The notes: generated by a model not told the origin, from the letters alone. A stretch of DNA of 54,081 nt from Phycisphaerales bacterium (GCA_003170415.1 PMZJ01000009.1:1-54081); one strand, 5' to 3'. Shown: positions 15,901 through 25,307, counted from the stretch's first letter. Numbers and translations are program-made.

Positions 15901-16455
15901 ATGAAGGTGGATATCGCAAATAGCGTTCTGGAACTACTCGACGGCGACATTACCGAAATGGACACCGACGCAATCGTCAACGCGGCCAACGCCCAATTGG
16001 TTCTCGGCGGGGGAGTAGCAGGTGCGATAAGACAAAAGGGCGGGCCGGCGATTCAGCGACAGTGCGATAAAATCGGCGGGACATTCGTCGGCGGGGCGGT
16101 AATTACCACGGGCGGCAATCTCAAAGCAAAATACGTCATTCACGCTGTTGGCCCCCGAATTGGTGATGGTTCGACTTCGCTCACCACAGGTGGCGATGAG
16201 GATGAGAAACTTAAAAACGCGACGCTAAACTCACTCAAACTGGCTGATAAGCATAATCTCGAAAGCATTGCATTTCCCGCCATAAGCGCAGGCATTTTCG
16301 GTTTTCCGATTGATAGATGCGCTGATATTATGCTGCGGACAACTATTGATTATCTGAAGGCCAAAACAGGATTGAAAAAAGTCGTATTCTGCCTCTTCGG
16401 CAGGGAGAGTTATGCCGTCTTCGAGAGGCAACTCGGTCGGGAAATTGCGCAATGA
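15901..16455 (+). CDS. Macrodomain protein (ADP-ribose/O-acetyl-ADP-ribose hydrolase type)
   Basis: A 184-residue single-domain protein of the macro family, which binds ADP-ribose and often removes it from acetyl or protein acceptors. Seen: GDITEMDTDAIVNAANAQL near the N-terminus, the loop GGGVAGAIRQKGG, YVIHAVGP, and the phosphate loop PAISAGIFGFP. The ATG at 15901 starts where the family fold starts; a longer frame to 15622 would run through the RNA/terminator region and is rejected. Between GPRIGDG and EDEKL the gene carries about 9 extra residues (STSLTTGGD region) encoded by a dispersed repeat. polX follows 54 bases later. Confidence 0.87.
   Translation: MKVDIANSVLELLDGDITEMDTDAIVNAANAQLVLGGGVAGAIRQKGGPAIQRQCDKIGGTFVGGAVITTGGNLKAKYVIHAVGPRIGDGSTSLTTGGDEDEKLKNATLNSLKLADKHNLESIAFPAISAGIFGFPIDRCADIMLRTTIDYLKAKTGLKKVVFCLFGRESYAVFERQLGREIAQ
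16168..16194 (-). repeat. In-frame dispersed repeat inside the macrodomain gene
   Basis: Reverse-complemented, these bases read GCCACCTGTGGTGAGC followed by GAAGTCGAACC. They share ACCTGT, one variable base, then GTGAGCGAAGTCGAAC with the copy inside the phosphomutase gene at 41671-41708. Macrodomain relatives normally run GPxxGEGDEDEKL here; this gene has about 9 additional codons at that point, without loss of frame. Confidence 0.7.
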
Positions 16456-16509
16456 GATCTTGTCGCGGATTAAGCAATCGAAGCTAAAAGCAACTTGGGT
16501 GTTGAGAAT

Positions 16510-18240
16510 ATGAAAAATGCGAGTATAAGCGAGTTATTCAGCGAAATGGCGGACATAATGGAAATCCTCGGGGATGACAGGTTCCGCATAAACAGCTATC
16601 GCAAGGTCGCACGGGTTATCGGCGATATGCCGACGGATATCGAAGAGATGTTAGCAACGGGGAAATTGGCCGAGATGCCGGGGGTAGGGAAATCATCATT
16701 AGCCAAAATCGAGGAATTCATAAAGACAGGCCAAATCACCGCACATCAGGAGCTTTTAACGAAAATCCCGCAGAAGTTGCTGCAACTGTTAAAGATACCG
16801 GGGATGGGGCCAAAGGGCGTCAAGACGGTTTACGAGAACCTCAAGGTCAAAAGTATAGCCGACTTGAAGGCGGCGATTGAAAACGGCAAATTAGCCGAAT
16901 TAGCCGGCTTCGGCGATAAGAAGGCGGCGATTATCGCCAAAGGCATTGAGTTCTTGGCGAAATCAACAGGCAGAATTCGCTTAGACCAGGCGTTTAACGC
17001 AGCGACTATCGTGATGGAATTTCTTGATAGATTGCCCGGCGTTAAAAAAATCGCGTATGCCGGCTCGCTTCGCCGATGCGCGGAAACAATAGGAGACGTT
17101 GATATTCTCGTTTCCGCAAAGGAAGGCAAAAAAATCATTGATGCCTTTGTCAGGACCGAGTTTGTTCTGGAGATTATCGCGGCGGGGGATACGAAGGGGT
17201 CGGCAATCATAAAAACAAACAGTTGTCCCGTTCAGGTTGATGTGCGTGTTGTGCCGGATAAGAGTTTCGGCGCTGCCTGGCAGTATTTCACCGGCTCGAA
17301 ACAGCATAACGTGCGATTACGCGAAATAGCGGTCAAGGCGGAACTCAAACTGAATGAATATGGCCTGTTCCGCGGCAAAAAAATGATAGCCGGTGCGACT
17401 GAGAGCGACGTTTATAAGAAACTCGATCTCGATTACGTTGAGCCGATGTTAAGAGAGGACAGGGGCGAAATTGAGGCGGCACAAAAACATAATCTGCCGG
17501 AATTGGTTCGCCTGGAAGACATCAAAGGCGACCTGCACATGCACACGATGGCCTCGGACGGTTCCTGCGAGATTGAAGATTTAGTCGGGGCAGCCAAAAA
17601 CAGGGGATATAAGTATATCTGCATAACGGACCATTCGCCTTTCGTAGCGATTGCCAACGGGTTATCACCCGCTCGTCTGGCTAAGCAAATTGACAAGGTT
17701 CGCAAATTCAACGACCGAGCAAAAGACATCACCGTTTTGGTCGGCTCAGAGGTCGATATCCTCGCGGATGGCTCGCTTGATTATGATAACAAGTTACTGG
17801 CCCAGCTTGATTTTGTGATTGGCTCGATTCATTCGAGAATGACCGGCTCGCGTGAACAGGTTACGACCCGGGTACTCAAGGCGATGGATAATCCTCATCT
17901 TCATTGTATCGGCCATCCCACCGGTCGGCTCATCGGCGAACGTGAGCCGATGGATATTGATATTAATGCGATAATCAAACACGCAGCCGAGACACATACG
18001 GCGATAGAGGTCAGCTCTAACCCTTATCGGCTCGACCTAAAAGACGTTCACTGCAAAATGGCGATTGAGGCGGGCGTAAAATTAGTCATAAATACCGACG
18101 CCCATAGATTGCACCAGCTTGATTATATGCCGTTTGGCGTGGCGACGGCGGAGCGGGGCTGGGCCACAAAGGCCGACGTGCTGAATACCTGGCCTTTGGC
18201 GAAATTGAAAACCTGGCTCGCCGCCAAAAGAAAAAAATGA
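16510..18240 (+). CDS. polX: DNA polymerase/3'-5' exonuclease PolX
   Basis: A 576-residue family X polymerase with PHP domain, acting in gap-filling base-excision repair. Helix-hairpin-helix segments lie near residues 55-70 and 95-115 ([29 protein letters not shown]). The nucleotidyltransferase signature [18 protein letters not shown], with its catalytic aspartates, is near 183-200. The C-terminal PHP domain starts at about 340 with [11 protein letters not shown] and has ITDHSP, GSEVDIL, HSRM, GHPTGR and NTDAH metal ligands. The ATG at 16510 is preferred over a TTG 15 bases upstream. Confidence 0.93.
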   Translation: MKNASISELFSEMADIMEILGDDRFRINSYRKVARVIGDMPTDIEEMLATGKLAEMPGVGKSSLAKIEEFIKTGQITAHQELLTKIPQKLLQLLKIPGMGPKGVKTVYENLKVKSIADLKAAIENGKLAELAGFGDKKAAIIAKGIEFLAKSTGRIRLDQAFNAATIVMEFLDRLPGVKKIAYAGSLRRCAETIGDVDILVSAKEGKKIIDAFVRTEFVLEIIAAGDTKGSAIIKTNSCPVQVDVRVVPDKSFGAAWQYFTGSKQHNVRLREIAVKAELKLNEYGLFRGKKMIAGATESDVYKKLDLDYVEPMLREDRGEIEAAQKHNLPELVRLEDIKGDLHMHTMASDGSCEIEDLVGAAKNRGYKYICITDHSPFVAIANGLSPARLAKQIDKVRKFNDRAKDITVLVGSEVDILADGSLDYDNKLLAQLDFVIGSIHSRMTGSREQVTTRVLKAMDNPHLHCIGHPTGRLIGEREPMDIDINAIIKHAAETHTAIEVSSNPYRLDLKDVHCKMAIEAGVKLVINTDAHRLHQLDYMPFGVATAERGWATKADVLNTWPLAKLKTWLAAKRKK

Positions 18241-18290
18241 CTATCAAGACAGTTCTAAATGGTCGAACAAGCCACAAGTGATAAACGCGG

Positions 18291-19037
18291 TTACCACTGT
18301 GCCTCGTAGAACGGGCCGATGTAGCCCTCTTTTTTCGGGTCGGGGCGGCTCTTGAGAATCGCTTCGGCGATAGCGACGTCGGCTGGATAGGTAATTTTGA
18401 TGTTCGATGAATCTGTTTCGACAATTGAAACCTTGTGGCCGAGTGCCTCGACTAACTGTGAATCATCAGTGATTTTATCCGCCTGCCCTGAGCTTTGTCG
18501 AAGGACCTTTTCGCGGGATTTTTTCAGAAGCGAAACCTCGAATACCTGTGGCGTTTGGGCCTCATAAAACCCTGCTCGGTCAACGGTCTTTACGATAACA
18601 CCATCTTTAACTTCTTTGAGAGTGGCCGTAACGGGGCAGGCCAAAATTGCGGCCCCGGTTTTGGCGGCAGTTTTGATTGCGTCATCAACCCATTTCGCGG
18701 TAACACAGCATCGTGCGGCGTCGTGAATCGCTACAAGCTCGATATCGTCTTTCAATAATTGAATCGCCTTGTTGACGGTCTCGAATCGTGTTGCGCCGCC
18801 GATTAAGACCTTGACGTTGAAAAGCGAGAGATTCGCCCCATAGCGGATTTTCACAATCTCTTCATCTTCCTGCGGGATAGCCAGGAGGATTTGTTTGACA
18901 TCTTCGCGATTTGAGAATAATTCGACGCTTCGCAGAAACGCGGCCCTGCCGCCGACATCGACGAATTGCTTATGTCGTTTTCCGCCGAATCGTTTTCCTG
19001 GGCCGGCCGCACAAATTATCGCCGCAACATTAGGCAT
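18291..19037 (-). CDS. ispD: 2-C-methyl-D-erythritol 4-phosphate cytidylyltransferase
   Basis: A 248-residue enzyme of the MEP isoprenoid pathway, transferring CMP from CTP. The N-terminal CAAGPGKRFGG loop with KRHKQF is the nucleotide-binding signature; IHDAARC (104-110) and TDDSQLVEALGHKVSIVETDSSNIKIT are typical. Between SREKV and ITDDSQ the stretch LRQSSGQADK (about 179-188) makes the segment about five residues longer than usual and is encoded by a dispersed repeat. It lies 15 bases behind the Tat-signal isomerase-like gene, so the two are probably co-transcribed. Confidence 0.9.
   Translation of the reverse strand: MPNVAAIICAAGPGKRFGGKRHKQFVDVGGRAAFLRSVELFSNREDVKQILLAIPQEDEEIVKIRYGANLSLFNVKVLIGGATRFETVNKAIQLLKDDIELVAIHDAARCCVTAKWVDDAIKTAAKTGAAILACPVTATLKEVKDGVIVKTVDRAGFYEAQTPQVFEVSLLKKSREKVLRQSSGQADKITDDSQLVEALGHKVSIVETDSSNIKITYPADVAIAEAILKSRPDPKKEGYIGPFYEAQW
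18481..18504 (-). repeat. In-frame dispersed repeat inside ispD
   Basis: The plus strand reads GCCTGCCCTGAGC followed by TTTGTCGAAGG, the inverse of the intergenic copy at 15507-15529 with one extra T. In ispD it encodes LRQSSGQAD. Confidence 0.7.
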
Positions 19038-19052
19038 CGTTTTGATTCTCCA

Positions 19053-19928
19053 TCAAACGTCGCAGATTTCTATTGCCCGTTCAAGGGATTTGAGCGGGTC
19101 CGGTGATTTGGGCGTAAACTCGTGAGCGACGTAGCCGGTGTAGCCGGTTTTCAGGATGGCTTTCATTATCGTAGGATAATACAGTTCCTGTGTTTCGTCG
19201 ATATCGTTTCGGCCCGGCACGCCGCCCGTGTGGTAGTGGCCGATGTATTGCTTGTTTTTCCGAATTGTGCGGATGATGTCGCCTTCCATAATCTGGGCGT
19301 GGTAAATGTCATAGAGGATTTTGAACCGGTCTGAGCCGACCTGTTTGCAGACCTCGACGCCGAATTTCATATTGTCGAACATATAATCCTTGTGGTCCAC
19401 TTTGCTGTTGAGGTATTCCATAAACAGCGTGACGTTTTTCTGCTCGGCGTGGGCAAGTATCTTCTTGATGCCTTCGACGGTGTTTTTGATTCCTTCTTCT
19501 TCGCTGATGCCATAGCGGTTGCCTGGAAAGCAGATAACGTTGGGGAAGCCAAATTCCGAGGCCGCATCGATGCTTGTTTTTAGTTTCGCGAGACATTCAT
19601 CGTGGTTTTTAGTGTGTGCCAGTCCCTCGGTCAAGCTGTGCGAGAAAAGCATTGTGCAGACCAGGCCCGCTTTTTGGGCGGCGGGCAACTCATCCGGCTG
19701 GAGCAGGTCGATACCTTTCAATCCCAGTTGGGCGCAAATCTCGCAGAATTTATCGAGTGGTATTTTGCCATAGCACCATCTGCAGACGGATTGATTTATC
19801 CGTCCGTTTTTGACGATGCGAGTGATTTCCTCTGCCCAGGTTGCGCGAACGGAAACAATAGCCGCTATTCCTGCCGCACTTGCCATTAAGTGTCTTCGGC
19901 TTATCGCGGAGGTTTGGTTTTCAGCCAT
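19053..19928 (-). CDS. Exported hydroxypyruvate isomerase-like TIM-barrel protein
   Basis: A 291-residue sugar-isomerase/epimerase-type TIM barrel close to hydroxypyruvate isomerases: LYDIYHAQIMEGDIIRT, MEYLNSKVDHKDYM and GHYHTGGVPGRNDID are typical of that family. Unusually the N-terminus is a twin-arginine signal (SRRHLMASAAGIAAIV, with ATWA before the mature part), so the enzyme is predicted to be exported folded. AAGGGA lies about 7 bases before the ATG. First gene of the pair with ispD. Confidence 0.82.
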   Translation of the reverse strand: MAENQTSAISRRHLMASAAGIAAIVSVRATWAEEITRIVKNGRINQSVCRWCYGKIPLDKFCEICAQLGLKGIDLLQPDELPAAQKAGLVCTMLFSHSLTEGLAHTKNHDECLAKLKTSIDAASEFGFPNVICFPGNRYGISEEEGIKNTVEGIKKILAHAEQKNVTLFMEYLNSKVDHKDYMFDNMKFGVEVCKQVGSDRFKILYDIYHAQIMEGDIIRTIRKNKQYIGHYHTGGVPGRNDIDETQELYYPTIMKAILKTGYTGYVAHEFTPKSPDPLKSLERAIEICDV

Positions 19929-19975
19929 TTAATTTTCCCTTTCTACGCGGTATTTATTATCAATACATCTGCCAC

Positions 19976-20003
19976 AGAATAAGCAATCACGCCTGATTGT
20001 CAA
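19976..20003 (-). promoter_or_regulatory. Promoter of the isomerase-like/ispD pair
   Basis: On the minus strand TTGACA (20003-19998), 16 bases, TATTCT (19981-19976); about 47 bases before the ATG at 19928. The -10 matches 4/6. Confidence 0.5.
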
Positions 20004-20053
20004 CACCCACAACGAAGGCGGTTCGACGATGGCAGCGGGATATGGGATTTACG

Positions 20054-21937
20054 TTAATCACCTGCGGGCAAACTGGCGAGATTTTTCCTGACCTGGTCGG
20101 CGGGAAAACTGCTCGGATACATCCGGAGGAAAGCGGTCAGTGTTGCTCTGGCATCCGCCAGATATTTCTTTTTTTGCTCCGTGCTTGCGGCATCCTGCTG
20201 CTGCCAGAAATGGATTTTGAGCAGGCAAAGCTCGTATAATGCCTGCATTCCGCCGTCGGTGTTCTGATATTGTGCGTGCAGCTCGGCAAGTTTTTCGGCA
20301 AGATGCTGTTCATCGGGTATGAGCTTGACCTGGGCGAGCAGGACATTGTCTCGCAGTGGGTCTGCTTTGCCCATTTCCGCCAGCAGTTCATCAAGCTGGG
20401 CGGCATAATTTGGGCTGTTTTGGTTGAGCGTAACGAACCTTGCCAGCCGCTTTGAGGAATCCGGTTTGGCGGTGCGGTTGTCTGTGCTGATAAGGGTGCG
20501 CAACTGGCTGAGCTTTCTTTGGAGTTCCGTCAGTTTGGAAATGGTCATCGCCGAATCGGGTGGCGGGTGGAACAAGCTGAATATCGATTCTTCAGTTGGC
20601 TGGTCGCCGGTGAGAAGCTTCAACCGTGTTTCGAGCAAGTTGGAGGCCTCGGCGATAATAGCTTCTGCCTCATCGAATCTTGCCTGGCCTGCCCATTGCA
20701 TCGCGATTCGCCAGCGGGCTTCGAGCGATTCGGGACTATTGGCGAAGCCGGCATATAACTGGAACCACACTGCACGAGAACGGTCGAACGGATAATCGCT
20801 GTAGAAATGAAGCGTTTCTTTTTCATCCAGAACGCGGTTATCTGGGCTGTATTCAGTAAGCAGGGCCTTGTAATACAAGGCGATGGGCATCCGGCTGCTT
20901 TTGGAGCGGCGAGTAATAAACAGATCGTATTGCCCAAGCAGCCACTCTCTTTTTTCCTGATACCTCAGCTCCGCCGGGACAACAAACCAGGTTGGCCAGC
21001 GGTCATGTGCGAGTTGTGACTGGATTTCGGATTTTAATTCTTTGCGCAACGCTATCGGCTCAGTCGGGTAGAAAAAACCGCCTAAATACTTGGCAACGGC
21101 GGGGTTTTTTATGGCCCGGTCGATTGCCTTGGTGATACTGTGGTCGTGGAATTCCTCAATCTGTTCCGGATTATTGCGGGCGACGTAAAGCTGATAGTCC
21201 AGCTCATCAAATCCTATCCTGAATCTGAAGGTTACTGCCGCGAGGACAAGCAAAATTGTGGTGGCTGACCAAATCAGCCCCGGTCTGTACCGGCTGAAAT
21301 GCCCGATGCCAAGCACCGCGCCTGCCACGCCAAGCCCAATCAGCCAGGCGCCTATCCAGGGCGTGAATGAAAAACCCCATTTAATCGGCTCGACCCCTTT
21401 GGCGCCGCCGAAAATGCCCCAGTATAAAAGCTGCGGCAGCATACACAATGCTATCGAAGTTATGCGTGAACGAAACCGCAGAGGCCGACAGGCAACCGCA
21501 ATACAGCTTATCAGCAAGCTGACCGCGAATGCGGGTAAATCGGCGAGGAAAAACACGGCCAGAATTAAAGGCAAGCTGTAACTGAAACTGAGAAGCTGAG
21601 ATGTGAGCGGAGGGACTACCGCCAGCGCCGCCATAAGCAGGGCAAGTACGAGAATTTGCCAGGGGTACTCAAAGATACTTACGCCGGTCAAAAGGAATCG
21701 GCCTATTTGCCAGGACGCAGGCGATGCTGCCAAGTCGGGATTGAATGCCCAGGGTGAGCCAGTCAGTATTTTCGACCAGAACAGGCAAACCCCGGCAAAG
21801 GCGACTATCGTTAGCAGCCAGAAGGTCAGGACGTTCGTATGGCTATAGTGCAGCGTCGGCCCCACAGACAGGAACGTCTTGCTGGTTGCTATCGGCGTCT
21901 TGTCATTGCCGTTATTATTACCGTTGGTACTCGGCAT
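20054..21937 (-). CDS. Multispanning membrane protein with large TPR-like C-terminal region
   Basis: About 627 residues, family not recognised. The first 260 hold roughly seven hydrophobic segments, including a first one at about 27-50. The rest is soluble, helical and rich in Trp, Tyr and Leu, with TPR-like stretches such as EARWRIAMQWAGQARFDEAE and a C-terminal KKKYLADARATLTAFLRMY. The layout suggests a periplasmic solenoid carried by a membrane domain. The ATG at 21937 has AAAGG just upstream; an earlier in-frame start is only a TTG. A minus-strand TATAAT (21966-21961) lies about 25 bases upstream, though its -35 is weak. Confidence 0.6.
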   Translation of the reverse strand: MPSTNGNNNGNDKTPIATSKTFLSVGPTLHYSHTNVLTFWLLTIVAFAGVCLFWSKILTGSPWAFNPDLAASPASWQIGRFLLTGVSIFEYPWQILVLALLMAALAVVPPLTSQLLSFSYSLPLILAVFFLADLPAFAVSLLISCIAVACRPLRFRSRITSIALCMLPQLLYWGIFGGAKGVEPIKWGFSFTPWIGAWLIGLGVAGAVLGIGHFSRYRPGLIWSATTILLVLAAVTFRFRIGFDELDYQLYVARNNPEQIEEFHDHSITKAIDRAIKNPAVAKYLGGFFYPTEPIALRKELKSEIQSQLAHDRWPTWFVVPAELRYQEKREWLLGQYDLFITRRSKSSRMPIALYYKALLTEYSPDNRVLDEKETLHFYSDYPFDRSRAVWFQLYAGFANSPESLEARWRIAMQWAGQARFDEAEAIIAEASNLLETRLKLLTGDQPTEESIFSLFHPPPDSAMTISKLTELQRKLSQLRTLISTDNRTAKPDSSKRLARFVTLNQNSPNYAAQLDELLAEMGKADPLRDNVLLAQVKLIPDEQHLAEKLAELHAQYQNTDGGMQALYELCLLKIHFWQQQDAASTEQKKKYLADARATLTAFLRMYPSSFPADQVRKNLASLPAGD

Positions 21938-22105
21938 ACACCTTTCTCTCAATAACGACCATTATATGAAGTCCCCCGATGACCGACGAACCATTAAAGC
22001 ATTTCCTAACGGTTTTGTAAAGCAATAGCCGCATCAAAAAAACTTCTTGCATATTACTATGTTCGTTTGTTAAAGAGCTTACACTAAGCAAAACGGACGA
22101 TGATA

Positions 22106-22134
22106 TTGACTAATCGCTGTAAAAGTGCTATAAT
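22106..22134 (+). promoter_or_regulatory. Promoter of the pilB-like/pilT operon
   Basis: TTGACT (22106-22111), a 17-base spacer and a perfect TATAAT (22129-22134), with a predicted start near 22141, only about 28 bases before the start codon. Confidence 0.75.
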
Positions 22135-22168
22135 GCGGATTGTACCAAATCTCTATTAGTGGGTGTAT

Positions 22169-23902
22169 ATGGCCAAAGCAGCACGCAGACATTTGGGGGA
22201 AATCTTGTATAAGGCGGGCCTGGTTGAAAAACAGGCCCTCATAGACGCTATTAAAGCGGGTCAGGCAAGCAAAAAACGGCTGGGCGAGGTCCTGATTGAC
22301 AAAGGCCTTATTGACGAGGAGAACCTGGCTAAGGCCATCGCCAAGCAGTTCGACATGAAATACGTAAATCTTGATACCACGACCATAACGCCTGAGTCGC
22401 TCAAGCTTGTTCCTGAGGACCTTATCAAGAAGCATAATGTTTTGCCTCTCGGCTTGGACAACGGCCGGCTCAAGTTGGCCATTTCCGACCCAGTAAACCT
22501 CGACGCGATGGACTCTGTCAGGTTCCGCACGAACAAGGAGCTTGACTGCTATGTGGCCAATCCTTCGAAAATCCGCAAATTTATTACCGATTCGCTCGAC
22601 CAGAGCAGGTCGGAGGAATCCGACCGGCTCAGACACAGCATCGATGCCACTGCCGCCGAGCTTGCCGAGGCAGGGCACGAGTTTCAGGCGGAAGTCCTCA
22701 AGGCAGGGCAGGTCGCGGGCGATGACGGCCCCGTTGTTCGATTAGTCAACCTTATAATTGATACAGCCGTCAATATGCGAGTAAGCGATATTCACATCGA
22801 ACCAATGGCTGACAGGGTGCGAATCAGGTATCGGCTCGACGGAGTGTGCTTCGAAAAGGACAACATTCCCAAGAATATGCAGGCGTCCATGATGACGCGT
22901 CTCAAGATTCTTTCCGGTATGAACATCGCTGAAAAGCGTATTCCGCAGGACGGTCGTATCAAACGCACCATAGGCAACCAAGATGTTGACTTCCGCGTAT
23001 CCGCGCTGCCTGGCAACCACGGCGAAAGCGTCGTGCTTCGTATTCTTCGTCCGGACGCGGTAAACATCGGTATTAAGGCCCTCGGTTTCGAATCTGACGA
23101 TTATGACCGCTTCCAGAAAATCATAAGAAGGCCCAATGGCATATTCCTTGTAACAGGGCCGACCGGTAGCGGTAAAACAACAACGCTTTACGCCGCTTTG
23201 CAGGAACTGAACAAGCCCGACAAGAAAATCATTACCGCGGAAGACCCGATTGAGTACAGTTTCGCCGGGATGAACCAGTGCCAGGTCAGGGAAGATATTG
23301 GCCTGTCATTCGATAAAATCCTAAGGGCAATGTTAAGGCAGGCGCCGAATATAATCCTCGTCGGCGAAATTCGTGACGGCGTCGTCGCTGACGTCGCAAT
23401 CCAGGCCGCTCTTACCGGCCACCTCGTTTTTAGCACACTTCACACCAACGATGCCCCAAGCGCTATCACGCGTCTGGTCGATATGGGCGTTAAACCGTTC
23501 CTTGTCGCAAGCTCAATTCAGGCCATTATGGCCCAGCGACTGGTGCGGATAATATGCAAGAACTGCAAAACCGTCGATAAGGACCCGGACCCCCAGCACC
23601 TTCGGCTGCTCAATATTACGCCTGAGGACCTGAAGACGAACTCGATTTACAAGGGTGCAGGTTGCAGCCAGTGCCAGGGTCTCGGCTACAAGGGGCGTAA
23701 GGGCATATTTGAAATGGCCGAGCTTAACAATGAAATTAGGGAGCTGGCGTTTTCGAAGGCGCCTATTAGTGAACTGCGAAAGGCCTGTATCGCCAGCGGT
23801 ATGAGAACCCTTATGGAAGACGGCAAACTCAAGATATTCAGAGGAGTTACCACGCCGGCGGAAATCGCAGCCGTAGCACAGACCGAGGGCGTGGTTATTT
23901 GA
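22169..23902 (+). CDS. pilB: GspE/PilB-type assembly ATPase (first copy)
   Basis: A 577-residue cytoplasmic hexameric ATPase that drives pilin or pseudopilin assembly. The N-terminal MshEN-type domain (about 1-150) begins MAKAARRHLGEILYKAGLV. The ATPase has Walker A GPTGSGKTTT (about 330), an Asp box, Walker B ILVGEIRD (about 397) and a His box GHLVFSTLHTNDAPS. The zinc tetracysteine is present: CKNCK and, about 40 residues on, CSQCQG. An in-frame GTG lies 6 bases upstream of the ATG chosen; no clear ribosome-binding site. The symbol pilB reflects its pairing with pilT; gspE is equally possible. Confidence 0.9.
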   Translation: MAKAARRHLGEILYKAGLVEKQALIDAIKAGQASKKRLGEVLIDKGLIDEENLAKAIAKQFDMKYVNLDTTTITPESLKLVPEDLIKKHNVLPLGLDNGRLKLAISDPVNLDAMDSVRFRTNKELDCYVANPSKIRKFITDSLDQSRSEESDRLRHSIDATAAELAEAGHEFQAEVLKAGQVAGDDGPVVRLVNLIIDTAVNMRVSDIHIEPMADRVRIRYRLDGVCFEKDNIPKNMQASMMTRLKILSGMNIAEKRIPQDGRIKRTIGNQDVDFRVSALPGNHGESVVLRILRPDAVNIGIKALGFESDDYDRFQKIIRRPNGIFLVTGPTGSGKTTTLYAALQELNKPDKKIITAEDPIEYSFAGMNQCQVREDIGLSFDKILRAMLRQAPNIILVGEIRDGVVADVAIQAALTGHLVFSTLHTNDAPSAITRLVDMGVKPFLVASSIQAIMAQRLVRIICKNCKTVDKDPDPQHLRLLNITPEDLKTNSIYKGAGCSQCQGLGYKGRKGIFEMAELNNEIRELAFSKAPISELRKACIASGMRTLMEDGKLKIFRGVTTPAEIAAVAQTEGVVI

Positions 23903-23933
23903 TAAATCTGTATTTTTTTTTGGGAATCGCTAA

Positions 23934-25070
23934 ATGGCAACAGTAAATATTGACCGCCTGCTTCAGGCCTGCGTCACTATGGGTGGCTCAGATATTCATA
24001 TTGCCGTCGGCCGACCGCCTGTTCTGAGGATAGATGGCCGGCTGCGCTCGCTGGAAACAAAAGTTCTTGAGCCGGACGATACCTTTGCTCTGATGAAGAG
24101 CATCACCCCGGAACGAAACCAGCAGGAATTCCAGGAAGAAGGCGGCACCGACTTCGGTTTTGCGTATGGCGAGCAGTGCCGATTCCGTGTCTCCGTGTTC
24201 AAGCAGAAAGGGAACGTCGGTATTGTTCTGCGTCTGATTCCATCCAAGATTTTGAGTTTTGATGAGATTGGTCTGCCGAAAATATGTGCCGCTCTTTGCC
24301 GCAGACCGAGGGGGCTTTTTCTCGTTACAGGACCGACCGGAAGCGGTAAAACAACCACGCTGGCGACGATGGTCAATTACATCAACGAAACTATTGACCG
24401 CCATATTGTTACCGTGGAAGAGCCCATCGAATACTACCATTCGCACAAAAAGTCCATCATTAACCAGCGCGAAGTTGGAATAGATGTTCCCAGCTTTTCT
24501 GAGGCGCTTCGTCGCGTTCTGAGACAGGACCCTGACGTCATCCTCGTCGGCGAATTACGAGACCTTGAGACGATTGAGGCCGCTGTTCGTGCGGCGGAAA
24601 CTGGACACTTGGTTTTCAGTACCCTCCACACAACCAGTGCTGCGGGTACTATTACCAGAATTATTGACGTATTTCCTGTTAACCAGCAGGAGCAAATCCG
24701 CATTCAGTTAAGCAGTAACCTGATTGCCGTTCTGAGCCAGGCGCTTTGTCCGTTATCCACGGGCAAAGGCCGAGTTGCGGCTTATGAATTTATGGTAGTT
24801 ACGCCTGCTATTGCGAATCTTATCCGTGAAAACAAGACCTACCGTATCGATTCCAGTATCCAGACCGGCAGAAAACTTGGTATGCAGCTTCTCGATGACC
24901 ATTTGTGGCAATTATATGAATCGGGTAAGATTACGATGGCTGAGATGCTCGATAAGGCCCGGTCGCCCGGCGATTTACATGATAAGGCAATGGCACGCCT
25001 CAAGACCCTCAAGCCACATGAGAGACCTCATGAAGAAGAAGATGATTTTGGGCCTATCCTGCGAACGTAA
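23934..25070 (+). CDS. pilT: Twitching-motility retraction ATPase PilT
   Basis: A 378-residue ATPase that disassembles type IV pili. The N-terminus (LLQACVTMGGSDIHIAVGRPP) and the family motif VRAAETGHLVFSTLHTTSAA are typical of PilT. Walker A GPTGSGKTTT is at about 133-142 and Walker B ILVGELRD near 202. It lacks the MshEN and zinc domains of the two neighbouring ATPases. An acidic C-terminal tail (HEEEDDFGP) is present. It lies 31 bases after the PilB-like gene. Confidence 0.93.
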   Translation: MATVNIDRLLQACVTMGGSDIHIAVGRPPVLRIDGRLRSLETKVLEPDDTFALMKSITPERNQQEFQEEGGTDFGFAYGEQCRFRVSVFKQKGNVGIVLRLIPSKILSFDEIGLPKICAALCRRPRGLFLVTGPTGSGKTTTLATMVNYINETIDRHIVTVEEPIEYYHSHKKSIINQREVGIDVPSFSEALRRVLRQDPDVILVGELRDLETIEAAVRAAETGHLVFSTLHTTSAAGTITRIIDVFPVNQQEQIRIQLSSNLIAVLSQALCPLSTGKGRVAAYEFMVVTPAIANLIRENKTYRIDSSIQTGRKLGMQLLDDHLWQLYESGKITMAEMLDKARSPGDLHDKAMARLKTLKPHERPHEEEDDFGPILRT

Positions 25071-25076
25071 TGTCTT

Positions 25077-25205
25077 ATGGTTTTTGATGTTACGGCAGTT
25101 TTGGGGTATATGACTCAGCTGGCGACGATTTTGTGGGGGATACATCCGTTAATGGGGTTACCCTATGCGTGGCAGGGGGGCATAAGTCAGGTTTGCGAGA
25201 TATGA
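25077..25205 (+). CDS. Possible 42-residue membrane peptide
   Basis: An ORF starting 6 bases after the pilT stop: MVFDVTAVLGYMTQLATILW and on to ISQVCEI. It is one hydrophobic, aromatic-rich segment. There is no clear ribosome-binding site, so it is either translationally coupled to pilT or a chance ORF. Confidence 0.25.
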   Translation: MVFDVTAVLGYMTQLATILWGIHPLMGLPYAWQGGISQVCEI

Positions 25206-25277
25206 TTTTTAAGACACAGACAAGGTTTATGGGACTTAAGTTCCGTCTCATTAACCGTATGTCCAATTGCTAATTCC

Positions 25278-25307
25278 TTGACAGAACGTAAATTATGAAC
25301 ATATAAT
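25278..25307 (+). promoter_or_regulatory. Strong promoter of the gspE-gspF-pseudopilin operon
   Basis: A perfect TTGACA (25278-25283), an 18-base spacer and a perfect TATAAT (25302-25307), with a predicted start near 25315, about 30 bases before the gspE ATG. It shows that the second ATPase and the pseudopilins can be expressed independently of pilT. Confidence 0.75.
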
